Below, piece after piece: positions 46,458 through 54,973 of a DNA stretch of 64,000 nt. The position numbers were made by a program, and so were the translations under genes. Positions within the stretch are counted from its first letter, which is position 1. The number at the start of each line of letters is the position of its first letter. Source of the stretch: Arenibacter catalasegens (lineage in GTDB: Bacteria > Bacteroidota > Bacteroidia > Flavobacteriales > Flavobacteriaceae); assembly GCF_002909235.1 (NCBI RefSeq), contig NZ_PHQQ01000001.1, positions 186,001 to 250,000 on the forward strand, written 5' to 3'. The notes beneath the pieces were generated by a model. That model was not told the origin of the DNA, made no database searches, and saw only the letters and a program-made list of their open reading frames with translations.

Positions 46458-47203
46458 TATCTATCCCAGCGATTGTTGTTAAACTGATTATTTTTCCAAT
46501 ACCACATCATAATAAACCCGAATAATGCTCCGCCTACATGAGCAAAATGAGCTATGCCATTACCAAAAATTGAATAGCCCGTTACCCCTGAAAATAAATC
46601 CAATCCAATTAAGACTGGAATAAAATATTTGGCCTTCACAGGTACAGGAATAAACATTAAAAACAATTCACTGTTGGGATAAGACATTCCGAAAGCCACC
46701 AAAACACCGTAAATAGCACCAGAGGCTCCGACTGCAGGTGTATTAAAGGCTCCCAGAAAATTATCAATGGTGCCCTTGGAGACCACATCGTACCAACTTG
46801 GGCTATATTTACCTCCTGAAACAATTTCTATTATCTGCTCCTTAGGAATACCCGTACTTACCAAGGCATCCAGCCCTTGATTAAAATAATAGTAATTCAC
46901 CCCTGTATGGATCAAGGCTGCTCCGATACCTGCCGAAAAATAAAAGAAGAAAAATTTATTCCTTCCCCACATTTTCTCCAATGGCGACCCAAAGGCCCAT
47001 AGGGCGTACATATTGAACAAAATATGCATAAACCCGCCGTGCATAAACATATGGGAAATAACCTGCCAGAACTCGAAATTTTCATTTTTCGGAAACCAAA
47101 GCGAAAACCACTGGTACATTTGATCACCATATAATTGTGTAGCCACAAAAAACAACACATTAATTATTATCAAATGCTTTACTGCGTCCGTAATCCTACC
47201 CAT
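46457..47203 (-). CDS. rhomboid family intramembrane serine protease
   Basis: 248 residues. The catalytic Ser is in GASGAIYGVLVAF and the His in AHFAHVGGALFG, with FMHGGFMHILFNMYALW as the L1 loop. It lacks the cytoplasmic tail of the neighbour. It starts immediately after mutL ends (adjacent bases 47203/47204) and is followed at a 1-base overlap by a second, paralogous rhomboid. Confidence 0.92.
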   Translation of the reverse strand: MGRITDAVKHLIIINVLFFVATQLYGDQMYQWFSLWFPKNENFEFWQVISHMFMHGGFMHILFNMYALWAFGSPLEKMWGRNKFFFFYFSAGIGAALIHTGVNYYYFNQGLDALVSTGIPKEQIIEIVSGGKYSPSWYDVVSKGTIDNFLGAFNTPAVGASGAIYGVLVAFGMSYPNSELFLMFIPVPVKAKYFIPVLIGLDLFSGVTGYSIFGNGIAHFAHVGGALFGFIMMWYWKNNQFNNNRWDR

Positions 47204-49057
47204 TCATATAAATTTTTTATCAATTTCGTCCTCCGAAATGGTGACGTATATTGGTTTATTAAAAGGACTCACCCCAGATTCTTTACAGGCAAACAAATCG
47301 TTTACCAAAGCCAACTGGGAATCGCGATCCAATACTTCCCCTGTCTTTACAGATAAAGATTTTGCCAATGTCTTTGACAGTATATCGGTCTGCGAAAAAC
47401 CATCGACCACAAAATCCTGTTGATAGTCCGATATCAACTGATCCAAAATAATTCCTACTTCGCTTTCAGGAACCGAGAATGGTACTCCCGTTACCCTTAC
47501 CTCTTCTCCATCAATACTTTCAAAAACAAATCCTACTGTGGTTAAACTTTCTTGAATTTCAGCAATAATTGCGCAGTCGGATGTGGAAAATGTCAAAGAT
47601 AATGGAAATAATAGTTGTTGGCTAACTGCCTCCTTTATGGTTATGTTCTTTAAAAATTTTTCGTAAAGTACACGTTGATGCGCCCTACTTTGATCAATGA
47701 CCACCATTCCTGATTTAATAGTGGTAACAATATATTTTCGCCTTAATTGAAAAGTGGTAGCACCTGTATCAACAGTATCTTTATTATTATCAAAAATGGA
47801 ACCTGTAATTGTATCGGATTCGAAGCTTATACTACTAAAGTCGGAATTCTTACCTATATTGGATTCCATGCCCACATATAAACTTTCCCACCCTTTTGTA
47901 TTTGGCTTCTGGTACCCCGCCTTTTGAGCTGACCCTACACTCACATCGGCCTTAAAAGGGTTAAAACCAGCATCAACGATAACTTTAGGCAGCTCAGCAG
48001 ATTTATCCTTGTAATTATATGGGGTCTCCAAATTTTGGTCCTGCTCAAAATCCAAGGAAGGCATTACATTAAATTGTCCCAGACTATGCTTCACAGTAGA
48101 TCTTAAAATGGCGTACAGGGTATGTTCGTCATCAAACTTAATTTCCGTTTTGGTGGGATGGATATTGATATCGATAGAACTTGGATCAACCGTTAAATAA
48201 AGGAAATAGCCAGGATGATTTTCCTTTTTTATAAGTCCATCAAAAGCGCCCAATATGGCGTGATGAAGGTAAGGGCTTTTTATAAACCTATTGTTTACAA
48301 AAAAAAATTGCTCCCCCCTACTCTTTTTGGCAAATTCCGGCTTACTGATATAGCCACTAATTTTAACCACTTGGGTATCTTCCTTTACAGGCACCAATTT
48401 CTCATTGGTTCTGGGACCAAAAATATTTACAATACGCTGTCTACTATTGGAGGTAGGCAAATTGAAAAGCTCACTTCCGTTATTATAAAAATGAAACCCA
48501 ATTGAGGAATGTGCCAAGGCCACTCTCTGGAACTCATCCATTATATGTCGTAGCTCTACATGGTTGGATTTAAGAAAATTGCGTCTTGCAGGTATGTTAA
48601 AGAATAAATTCTTCACCATCATGGATGTGCCCTTGGGCGCAACGGCCACTTCTTGAGAGATGATCTTGCTTCCCTCGATTTTTATGTGCGTTGCCACCTC
48701 ATCCTCTTCCTTCCTTGTCTGCATTTCTACGTGGGCAATAGCAGCAATGGAAGCTAGCGCCTCACCTCTAAAACCTTTAGTATTCAATTGAAAAAGGTCC
48801 TCTGCTTTTTGAATCTTGGATGTGGCGTGACGTTCAAAACTTAGACGTGCGTCGGTTACGCTCATCCCTACCCCGTCATCAATTACTTGGATCAATGTTT
48901 TACCTCCCTCTTTCACCACTAATTTTATAGTAGTGGCCCCTGCATCTATGGCATTTTCCATGAGTTCTTTAACAACTGATGCGGGTCGTTGAACTACTTC
49001 CCCTGCGGCAATTTGATTGGCAACATGATCTGGCAAAAGCTTAATAATATCTGCCAT
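47204..49057 (-). CDS. mutL: DNA mismatch repair protein MutL
   Basis: 617 residues. N-terminal GHKL ATPase with LPDHVANQIAAGEVVQRP, ENAIDAGAT, DDGVGM and the GFRGEALASI lid. The C-terminal part carries VVIDQSRAHQRVLYEKF where endonuclease-type MutL proteins have DQHAxxExxxxE: the first His is Ser and the Glu is Gln, so the metal-binding set is incomplete. It is the usual length. It overlaps the upstream membrane protein gene by 1 base and runs directly into a rhomboid gene. Confidence 0.95.
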   Translation of the reverse strand: MADIIKLLPDHVANQIAAGEVVQRPASVVKELMENAIDAGATTIKLVVKEGGKTLIQVIDDGVGMSVTDARLSFERHATSKIQKAEDLFQLNTKGFRGEALASIAAIAHVEMQTRKEEDEVATHIKIEGSKIISQEVAVAPKGTSMMVKNLFFNIPARRNFLKSNHVELRHIMDEFQRVALAHSSIGFHFYNNGSELFNLPTSNSRQRIVNIFGPRTNEKLVPVKEDTQVVKISGYISKPEFAKKSRGEQFFFVNNRFIKSPYLHHAILGAFDGLIKKENHPGYFLYLTVDPSSIDINIHPTKTEIKFDDEHTLYAILRSTVKHSLGQFNVMPSLDFEQDQNLETPYNYKDKSAELPKVIVDAGFNPFKADVSVGSAQKAGYQKPNTKGWESLYVGMESNIGKNSDFSSISFESDTITGSIFDNNKDTVDTGATTFQLRRKYIVTTIKSGMVVIDQSRAHQRVLYEKFLKNITIKEAVSQQLLFPLSLTFSTSDCAIIAEIQESLTTVGFVFESIDGEEVRVTGVPFSVPESEVGIILDQLISDYQQDFVVDGFSQTDILSKTLAKSLSVKTGEVLDRDSQLALVNDLFACKESGVSPFNKPIYVTISEDEIDKKFI

Positions 49058-49347
49058 TATTGCGGTATAAAAATAGATAGATCGAAATCTATTATGTATA
49101 GAAAAATAAGAATAAGAATGGCAATAATTATCAGGGTCCTAAATTTTTGATTTTGACTTCCGTTTTGTTTTAAATCGTCCATGGCCCTACTGAACTTACC
49201 TTTAAAACCAGTACGACCATCCATGGTAGGTCTAAATTTGTCCAATTTGTGTTCTATCTTAAACGGACTTCCTTCACCCTTATCTTCGAAGTAACGAGGG
49301 GTATACCCAAACTTCTTGTTTTTACGTAATTTTGAAAACTTTCCCAT
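49057..49347 (-). CDS. small conserved membrane protein (flavobacterial)
   Basis: 96 residues from the ATG complemented at 49345-49347; an upstream in-frame extension is unlikely. A basic N-terminal part (KFSKLRKNKKFGYTPRYF) and the conserved EDKGEGSPFKIEHKLDKF segment are followed by a single C-terminal membrane helix (TLIIIAILILIFLYII). In Flavobacteriaceae this gene sits next to mutL and ribH and has sometimes been labelled riboflavin synthase beta, for which I see no sequence basis. Function unknown. Confidence 0.75.
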   Translation of the reverse strand: MGKFSKLRKNKKFGYTPRYFEDKGEGSPFKIEHKLDKFRPTMDGRTGFKGKFSRAMDDLKQNGSQNQKFRTLIIIAILILIFLYIIDFDLSIFIPQ

Positions 49348-49479
49348 AATCCTTATTGTTTCAAAGTTACTTAAAATCAAAAAATATGCCTTAAATCCCT
49401 TGCCAAAAAATGTTAATAATTATGGAAGAAACACTTAATTGGCATTTAAATCAACATTATAAAAGAGATAATGTAGTAT

Positions 49480-49962
49480 TTACTTTCCAAGGCTCACCAT
49501 TTTTATGGCGGCTATAGCAGCCTCAGCCCCTTTATTGCCATGTTTACCACCGCTGCGGTCAATGGCTTGTTGCATATTATTGTCCGTTAAAACACAAAAA
49601 ATAACCGGCACCTCCGTTCTTACGTTCAAGTCCATTATTCCTTGGGCCGTGGCACTGCACACAAAATCGAAATGCTTGGTTTCCCCCTGAATAACACTGC
49701 CAATGGCGATTACCGCATCTACTTTCCCGGTTTCAATCATTTTTTTGGCTCCGAAAGTAAGTTCAAAACTCCCTGGAACATTCCAGCGAACAATATTTTC
49801 ATCCTTGGCACCACAATCTAATAGCGCGGTTAAAGCCCCTTCGAAAAGTCCTTCGGTAATTACTTCATTCCACTCAGAAACAACAATCCCAAACCGAAAA
49901 TCATTCGCGCTTGGGATTGTTGTTTTATCGTATGCCGATAAATTTTTATTAGCCGTAGCCAT
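49480..49962 (-). CDS. ribH: 6,7-dimethyl-8-ribityllumazine synthase
   Basis: 160 residues. Condenses the ribityl-pyrimidine with dihydroxybutanone phosphate in riboflavin synthesis and assembles into icosahedral or pentameric shells. Substrate-site segments FGIVVSEWNEVITEGL, WNVPGSFELTFGAKK, AIGSVIQGETKHFDFV and GNKGAEAA are all conserved. It follows the TPR gene by 3 bases and is probably expressed with it. No FMN riboswitch is seen upstream. Confidence 0.95.
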   Translation of the reverse strand: MATANKNLSAYDKTTIPSANDFRFGIVVSEWNEVITEGLFEGALTALLDCGAKDENIVRWNVPGSFELTFGAKKMIETGKVDAVIAIGSVIQGETKHFDFVCSATAQGIMDLNVRTEVPVIFCVLTDNNMQQAIDRSGGKHGNKGAEAAIAAIKMVSLGK

Positions 49963-49965
49963 ATA

Positions 49966-50730
49966 CTAGTTATTTTTTGCCTTACCTATAAATGCATCAA
50001 TAGTCCTAGCCTCATCAGAGCTTGGATATTCATCTTTTATTTTTTGAAAATATTTTAGTGCCTTATCATTTTCCTTCAATTCCAAAGCAGTAACTCCCGC
50101 TTTATATAAAAATTTAGGGGTTGTAAAGTCGTTTGCACTATGGGCAAACGCCTGCTCATAGTATCCTAAGGCATCACCAGCCTGGTTCAATTGCAGGAAA
50201 GCATCCCCTAATCCACCTTTTGCCAAGGCACCCAGAATTAAATCATCAGAAGAGAACCCTTCCAAATACTTAATGGCCTCATCGTACTTCTGCATATTCA
50301 TAAAGGCCATACCAGCCGAATATTTAGCCAGATTGGCAGCAGGAGTACCATTGTATTCCTCAATTATATCCAAAAATCCATATTTACCTTCTGCCCCGTT
50401 CAGGGCTAGAGTAAACAATGAATCCTTTTCGGCAGTTGCCGATAATGCTTGATCAAAATATTGTTGAGGATATAGCATTTCGTTGGCAGCACTTTCTTCC
50501 ATCGGCTTTTCCACAAATTGAAAGTATGCCATATATCCCAACACGGCTACGGCAATTACCCCAATTACTCCAAGAATATAATTTTGATTTCGGGAAACCC
50601 ATTCTTCCGATCTGGATGCTCCTTCGTCTAACGAACTAAATACCTCTGCAGTTGTACTTTCCTGCTCATCCAACAAATTCTCCTCCTCTTTATTTTTTGG
50701 TTTAAAACCTCTTTTCTTGTAAGTTGCCAT
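49966..50730 (-). CDS. membrane-anchored tetratricopeptide protein (YfgM/BamD-like)
   Basis: 254 residues. A lysine-rich N-terminus, one membrane helix (about 52-70, ILGVIGVIAVAVLGYMAYF) and a C-terminal stretch of TPR repeats (YDEAIKYLEGF, AGDALGYYEQAF, DKALKYFQKIKDEYPSSDEA). The topology matches YfgM, a chaperone-linked protein of the inner membrane. It is the first gene of an operon with ribH. A TATTTTTG box read on the minus strand at 50752-50759 may be its promoter, divergent from recF. Confidence 0.82.
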   Translation of the reverse strand: MATYKKRGFKPKNKEEENLLDEQESTTAEVFSSLDEGASRSEEWVSRNQNYILGVIGVIAVAVLGYMAYFQFVEKPMEESAANEMLYPQQYFDQALSATAEKDSLFTLALNGAEGKYGFLDIIEEYNGTPAANLAKYSAGMAFMNMQKYDEAIKYLEGFSSDDLILGALAKGGLGDAFLQLNQAGDALGYYEQAFAHSANDFTTPKFLYKAGVTALELKENDKALKYFQKIKDEYPSSDEARTIDAFIGKAKNN

Positions 50731-50751
50731 TTTTGAAATTTATTAATCGCG

Positions 50752-50803
50752 CAAAAATAAAGTTTTTATCCAAAACCGGACGGGTATTTATTCGTTATTT
50801 TTG
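50752..50803. promoter_or_regulatory. divergent promoter region between the TPR gene and recF
   Basis: Two TAnnTTTG-type boxes face away from each other: TATTTTTG on the minus strand (50752-50759) toward the TPR-ribH operon and TATTTTTG on the plus strand (50796-50803) toward recF, 53 bases ahead of its ATG. Matching -33 boxes are not convincing, so this is a moderate call. Confidence 0.45.
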
Positions 50804-50855
50804 GATATTTTACAGTTTAAGAGCGGAATAAAAAATAAATATTTTAACACCTAGA

Positions 50856-51935
50856 ATGTTTCTAAAGAAATTATCACTAATTAATTACAAAAACTTTGCT
50901 TCCGAAAATTTCGAATTCGATGCTAAAATCAATTGTTTCGTGGGAGATAATGGTGTTGGAAAAACAAACGTTTTAGATGCCATATACCATCTTTCCTTTG
51001 GGAAAAGTTACTTCAATCCTGTGGCTACCCAAAATATAAAACACGATGAAGATTTTTTCGTCATCGATGGGGAATTTCACAAAAACGACAGGGAAGAAAA
51101 AGTTCTTTGCAGTCTTAAAAAAGGGTTGAAAAAAATAATTAAACGCAACGGCAAGGCTTACGATAAATTCTCGGACCATATAGGTTTCCTTCCTTTGGTG
51201 ATTATTTCTCCCGCTGACCGGGATTTAATAATTGAAGGTAGTGAAACACGTAGAAAATTCATGGATGGGGTCATTTCCCAATCTGATAAGGAGTACCTAC
51301 AAAATCTGATCAAGTACAATAAAACACTTAGCCAGAGAAATTCCCTGCTGAAGTATTTTGCCGTTAACCAAACTTTTGACAAAACATCTTTGGCGGTATA
51401 CAATGAGCAACTACAGGAATATGGCAGCAGAATATTTGCCAAAAGAACTGAATTTCTGGAAGCGTTCATTCCCATATTCAAGGAACAATATCTCATCATT
51501 TCAGGAGGTAAAGAAGTTGTAGATTTAACATATGATAGCAAATTATTGGATTGTGATCTACTAACTTTATTGGAAAGGAATCTAGAAAAGGATAGAGCGC
51601 TACAATATACCAGTGTAGGCACACATAAAGACGACCTTAACTTTGAGATTGAAGGGCACCCCATAAAGAAATTTGGAAGTCAGGGGCAGCAAAAATCATT
51701 TTTGATAGCCTTAAAATTGGCACAGTTCTACTTTATAAAAAAGCAGGCCAGCACTACTCCTTTATTACTTTTAGATGATATTTTTGACAAATTGGATGAA
51801 AACCGGGTGGCCCATATTATACATTTGGTAAACGAAGATAATTTTGGCCAAATATTTCTCAGTGATACCCATGCATATAGAACGGAGGAAATTATAAAGA
51901 AGATACACCAATCCTATAAAATATTTAAGTTGTAA
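50856..51935 (+). CDS. recF: RecF DNA replication/repair ATPase
   Basis: 359 residues. An SMC-like ATPase loading RecA at gaps: Walker [15 protein letters not shown], the signature [16 protein letters not shown] and Walker [16 protein letters not shown] are complete. Length is normal. It is not beside dnaA here, as usual for this phylum. A lipoprotein gene and a DUF721 gene follow within 3 bases each, forming a small operon. Confidence 0.95.
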   Translation: MFLKKLSLINYKNFASENFEFDAKINCFVGDNGVGKTNVLDAIYHLSFGKSYFNPVATQNIKHDEDFFVIDGEFHKNDREEKVLCSLKKGLKKIIKRNGKAYDKFSDHIGFLPLVIISPADRDLIIEGSETRRKFMDGVISQSDKEYLQNLIKYNKTLSQRNSLLKYFAVNQTFDKTSLAVYNEQLQEYGSRIFAKRTEFLEAFIPIFKEQYLIISGGKEVVDLTYDSKLLDCDLLTLLERNLEKDRALQYTSVGTHKDDLNFEIEGHPIKKFGSQGQQKSFLIALKLAQFYFIKKQASTTPLLLLDDIFDKLDENRVAHIIHLVNEDNFGQIFLSDTHAYRTEEIIKKIHQSYKIFKL

Positions 51936-51936
51936 A

Positions 51937-52353
51937 ATGCGATATATCTATATTTTTATTGCCTTTATGGGCCTAATTGGCTGCCAAAACAAAGTAAACC
52001 AAGTGGATCTGCCCTATTTGAATGGATATTGGGAAATTGATAAGGTTTCTTTTCCGGATGGCACCAACAAGGAATATACGGTCAATACCAGTATAGACTA
52101 CATTGAAATAAACGACCTTAAGGGATATCGAAAAAAGGTGCAACCAAGATTTAACGGAACGTACGACACCTCCAATGATGCAGAAATGTTTACCATTTAT
52201 GAAAAAGATGATGTTTTTACGATAAACTATAAAACAGATCTGAGTGAATGGCATGAAAAAATCGTAAGTCTATCGGAGAATAGCTTTACGGTTCTAAGTG
52301 AGGATAACTTAAAATACCATTACAAAAGATATGAACCCATTAATATTGAATAA
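51937..52353 (+). CDS. small lipoprotein, lipocalin-like
   Basis: 138 residues with a lipobox (IFIAFMGLIGCQNK, acceptor Cys near residue 16). The mature part is strand-rich with LNGYWEIDKVSFPDGT and RFNGTYDTSNDAEMFTIY, typical of lipocalin-like Bacteroidota lipoproteins. It starts 1 base after recF and is followed 2 bases later by the DUF721 gene, an order common in Flavobacteriaceae. Function unknown. Confidence 0.8.
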   Translation: MRYIYIFIAFMGLIGCQNKVNQVDLPYLNGYWEIDKVSFPDGTNKEYTVNTSIDYIEINDLKGYRKKVQPRFNGTYDTSNDAEMFTIYEKDDVFTINYKTDLSEWHEKIVSLSENSFTVLSEDNLKYHYKRYEPINIE

Positions 52354-52355
52354 GA

Positions 52356-52652
52356 ATGGCCAAGAGAAAAAATGACAACCTTAACCTAGGTGAAGCCTTA
52401 CAGGAGTTTATTTCTGAAAACAAATTACAAAAGGGGATGGACCGTGTTAATGCACGGGAAGCCTGGATAAATTTAATGGGCAATGGCGTAAATAATTACA
52501 CAACCGCCATAGAATTGCGGAGCGACACACTTTTTGTATCGCTTTCCTCTTCTGTTCTAAGGGAAGAATTAAGTCTGGGCAAGTCCAAAATTATAAAATT
52601 ACTGAACGAAGAATTGGGTAAAAATTTAATTTCAAAAATTATTTTGAGATAA
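52356..52652 (+). CDS. DUF721/DciA-like protein
   Basis: 98 residues. The DUF721 pattern is clear: NLGEALQEFISENKLQKG, VNAREAWINLMGNG and LFVSLSSSVLREELSLGKSKII. In other bacteria DciA loads the replicative helicase; many Bacteroidota carry this short form next to recF. It ends just before a strong bidirectional hairpin. Confidence 0.85.
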   Translation: MAKRKNDNLNLGEALQEFISENKLQKGMDRVNAREAWINLMGNGVNNYTTAIELRSDTLFVSLSSSVLREELSLGKSKIIKLLNEELGKNLISKIILR

Positions 52653-52674
52653 TCTTCAGTAATAAACCAACAAA

Positions 52675-52700
52675 AAAACCACACTTAAAAGTGTGGTTTT
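52675..52700. terminator. bidirectional Rho-independent terminator
   Basis: A 12-bp perfect stem (AAAACCACACTT pairing with AAGTGTGGTTTT) around a very short A-rich loop, flanked by an A-run on the left and a T-run on the right. It can end transcription from recF-lipoprotein-DUF721 on the plus strand and from ndk on the minus strand, whose genes converge here. Confidence 0.9.
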
Positions 52701-52721
52701 TAATTATATGAATAAAGGTTC

Positions 52722-53141
52722 TTAGAAAATTTCCCTTCCAGCAAAATGAAATGCGCCTTCTATAGCCGCATTTTCATCACTATCAGAACCGTGAACTGCA
52801 TTTTCAGCTATAGACGTAGCAAATAATTTACGAATAGTGCCTTCTGCTGCATCAGCCGGATTTGTTGCTCCGATTAAAGCACGAAAATCTTCAACAGCAT
52901 TATCCTTTTCCAAAATAGCCGATACAATAGGACCTCTAGTCATAAAGTCTACCAATTCACCGAAAAAAGGACGCTCCTTATGTACGGCATAAAACGCTTG
53001 GGCATCCCTTCTGCTCAATTGCGTGTATTTCATGGCCACGATTTTGAATCCAGCCGAAGTTATTTTATCCAAAATTCCACCGATATGCCCATTCTCAACG
53101 GCATCGGGCTTTAGCATGGTAAATGTTCTATTTGTAATCAT
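52722..53141 (-). CDS. ndk: nucleoside diphosphate kinase
   Basis: 139 residues from the ATG complemented at 53139-53141, giving the normal family length; an open extension upstream is not part of the protein. Transfers phosphate between nucleoside di- and triphosphates through a phospho-His intermediate. The His is in [14 protein letters not shown]; the [13 protein letters not shown] start, [20 protein letters not shown] and GPIVSAIL segments are conserved. It ends facing the shared hairpin terminator. Confidence 0.95.
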   Translation of the reverse strand: MITNRTFTMLKPDAVENGHIGGILDKITSAGFKIVAMKYTQLSRRDAQAFYAVHKERPFFGELVDFMTRGPIVSAILEKDNAVEDFRALIGATNPADAAEGTIRKLFATSIAENAVHGSDSDENAAIEGAFHFAGREIF

Positions 53142-53301
53142 TACTTTAAAATTTTGCGCAAAAATACATTTTATTCTGCAACTCGCAATTTTTACGGGCT
53201 GTCTTGTGGCATTTGCCACATTTTATCGTTAAAATCTACCTTTCCCTGCCATACGGACCAAGAAGTCAATTCTTTAAAGCCTTTTTTTTCCACTTAGTTC
53301 C

Positions 53302-53309
53302 TATATTTG
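53302..53309 (+). promoter_or_regulatory. candidate -7 box TATATTTG
   Basis: An exact TAnnTTTG box 63 bases before the small gene at 53372. It implies a leader of about 55 bases. The corresponding -33 site is only T-rich. The box explains how the short gene could be expressed on its own, as it lies between divergent ndk and convergent apt. Confidence 0.5.
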
Positions 53310-53371
53310 CACCGTTAACAACTAGTAAAAGCAACTAATTTTAAGATCAACCAATAAAACTATATTATAGG

Positions 53372-53524
53372 ATGAAAAAGGCTTTCTTTAAACTTTTGGC
53401 AAAACTGAATAAGTTGTTGTTGCCCTCCTTTTCTAAAAAACAATTGGACCTTTCCAAAGCCACAAAAACCCAAATGGCAATTATAGGATGGCGTTACTTA
53501 GTGACCACTAATGCCCTGGATTAA
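53372..53524 (+). CDS. 50-residue conserved small basic protein
   Basis: A full short gene, ATG 53372 to TAA 53524. It begins with an amphipathic basic helix (KKAFFKLLAKLNKLLLPSF) and ends IGWRYLVTTNALD. This small protein recurs upstream of apt in Flavobacteriaceae and has been labelled SsrA-binding protein in some genomes, but SmpB has about 150 residues, so I do not accept that. Its stop codon overlaps the stop of the convergent apt gene by three bases in a shared TTAA. Function unknown, perhaps membrane- or ribosome-associated. Confidence 0.75.
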   Translation: MKKAFFKLLAKLNKLLLPSFSKKQLDLSKATKTQMAIIGWRYLVTTNALD

Positions 53525-54033
53525 TACTGTATAAGTGACGCAACAGGATAGCCGGACAATTTTTCCCTGCCCTTTAAAAAGTTCAGCTCCATTAAAAAAT
53601 TACATTGAACCACTTCTCCCCCTAACTTTTCTATTAGTTTACAAACAGCTTCTGCCGTGCCTCCCGTGGCTAGGACATCGTCATGAATAAGGACCTTCTC
53701 CCCCTTTAATATACTATCTACGTGAATCTCAAGTACATCCGTACCATATTCCAACTCATATGATTCACTGATTATTTGATGCGGTAATTTTCCACGTTTT
53801 CTTACTGGAACAAAACCAGCATTAAGGCGAGTAGCTAACATGGGGGCAAAGAAAAATCCTCTACTTTCCATTCCGACCACCTTATCTATCTTATTATTTT
53901 TGATCAATTGAAACAAGGCTTCCCCTGCACCAGCCAAGGCCTCTGCATCCTGTAATAGGGGTGTTATATCTTTAAAAGTGATTCCTTCCCCAGGAAAATT
54001 CGCGATATCGCGCACATATTTTTTAAAATTCAT
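53521..54033 (-). CDS. apt: adenine phosphoribosyltransferase
   Basis: 170 residues. Makes AMP from adenine and PRPP in purine salvage. The PRPP-binding motif VLIHDDVLATGGTAEAV, the VVGMESRGFFFAPMLA segment and FVPVRKRGKLPH flexible loop are conserved. Normal length. It converges with the 50-residue gene, sharing stop codons in a TTAA. Confidence 0.95.
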   Translation of the reverse strand: MNFKKYVRDIANFPGEGITFKDITPLLQDAEALAGAGEALFQLIKNNKIDKVVGMESRGFFFAPMLATRLNAGFVPVRKRGKLPHQIISESYELEYGTDVLEIHVDSILKGEKVLIHDDVLATGGTAEAVCKLIEKLGGEVVQCNFLMELNFLKGREKLSGYPVASLIQY

Positions 54034-54052
54034 TTATTTAGGCTGTTCTAAT

Positions 54053-54083
54053 TTTGTGGTAAATTTAAAAAGAAATATATTTG
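54053..54083 (+). promoter_or_regulatory. promoter of tRNA-Arg
   Basis: A full consensus Bacteroidota promoter: TTTG (-33) at 54053-54056, exactly 19 bases of spacer, and TATATTTG (-7) at 54076-54083. Transcription should begin about 54090, shortly before the mature tRNA at 54119. Confidence 0.85.
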
Positions 54084-54118
54084 CAGCCCGTTAAACGGGG
54101 AAAATGAATTTTAAAAAT

Positions 54119-54192
54119 GGCCTCGTGGCGCAACTGAATAGCGCATCTGATTACGGCTCAGAAGGTTACTGGTTTGAATCCAGTCGAGGTCA
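54119..54192 (+). tRNA. tRNA-Arg (anticodon ACG)
   Basis: A complete cloverleaf can be folded: 7-bp acceptor GGCCTCG with CGAGGTC (one G-U), D stem GCGC with GCGC, anticodon stem TCTGA with TCAGA around loop TTACGGC (anticodon ACG, reads CGU/CGC/CGA after A-to-I editing), and T stem ACTGG with CCAGT around TTTGAAT. The discriminator base is A at 54192; CCA is not encoded. Its 3' end borders accessory DNA, so it is a candidate integration site. Confidence 0.95.
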
Positions 54193-54202
54193 CTAATAAA
54201 AT

Positions 54203-54240
54203 AAGGGGTTAGCAGCGTTTCAAGTTGCAGCCCCTTTTTT
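54203..54240 (+). terminator. terminator behind tRNA-Arg
   Basis: AAGGGG at 54203-54208 pairs with CCCCTT at 54231-54236; an inner GCAGC/GTTGC pairing strengthens the stem, and a T-run follows. This would end the tRNA transcript. It may also be part of a conserved attachment segment downstream of the tRNA. Confidence 0.75.
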
Positions 54241-54391
54241 ATTTACCCATTATTTGCCCAAAATGTCATGATTTTAAAATTAAACCTGCTTAAGAACTAG
54301 CAAATCAATTTAAAGCATAAATATATTTTCTTATAAGGAAGATGGTAACAAAGTGATAATTTTCATATTAAAGCAACAGGGGTGACTTCAC

Positions 54392-54904
54392 TTATTCGGA
54401 ACTGAGTAATTTTGTTTTTTCACTTTCGAATTCCTCTTTGGTCAATGCCCCATCGTCAAAAAGTTTTTTCAGTTTTGCTATTTGATCATATTTATCAAAA
54501 CTAAGTGACGGGCTGTTATTTCGTTTTTCTATTGTCTGCTTTACTTCACCACTTTTTAATGCATTATCCAAATCCATAGAATAATTAGTAGAACTATCAG
54601 ATCCTAAGGTTAAATGTACAGACTTCCATTTTTCAGAACGATATTTATACATCTTTTTAATAGTGAACGGCCTATTTTCATTTTTAAACGATAATTTCAT
54701 AGGCGTAGAACTTAATTTTTTTGCCCAGCCTCCAATCTTCACATATTGAAAACTCCCATCCTCTCCCGAACCCTTCCCTAACCATAAAATATCACCTACT
54801 TTATAATTAATACCGTTTTTGGCAGTATATGTGGTTAGTTTATCTTTTTTCTGGGCAGTTAACGAAAGAGTATAAAGACATAGTAGAATAACTAATAATT
54901 TCAT
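54392..54904 (-). CDS. secreted SHOCT-domain protein
   Basis: 170 residues. Signal peptide KLLVILLCLYTLSLTAQ. The mature part is strand-rich, with two short motifs GDILWLGKGSGEDGSFQYV and FTIKKMYKYRSEKW. The last 30 residues are a SHOCT module (YDQIAKLKKLFDDGALTKEEF), a short helical hairpin found at protein ends. The gene is the first visible one behind the tRNA and is probably part of the accessory DNA. Function unknown. Confidence 0.8.
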   Translation of the reverse strand: MKLLVILLCLYTLSLTAQKKDKLTTYTAKNGINYKVGDILWLGKGSGEDGSFQYVKIGGWAKKLSSTPMKLSFKNENRPFTIKKMYKYRSEKWKSVHLTLGSDSSTNYSMDLDNALKSGEVKQTIEKRNNSPSLSFDKYDQIAKLKKLFDDGALTKEEFESEKTKLLSSE

Positions 54905-54973
54905 ATTTTAACTGTTACAATTATATTTTGAATTTAGTCAAAGTATTCCCTTTATCCTATTTACAGGATACCG

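Noticed and set aside
49057-49347. Riboflavin synthase beta
   Set aside because: The sequence is a small single-helix membrane protein; the true lumazine synthase is the next gene.
49963-50750. FMN riboswitch for ribH
   Set aside because: ribH is the second gene of an operon and no RFN-like conserved core is seen before the TPR gene.
51158-51664. Minus-strand frame inside recF
   Set aside because: Shadow of recF without domain or promoter.
53372-53524. SmpB (SsrA-binding protein)
   Set aside because: Only 50 residues, lacking the SmpB OB fold.
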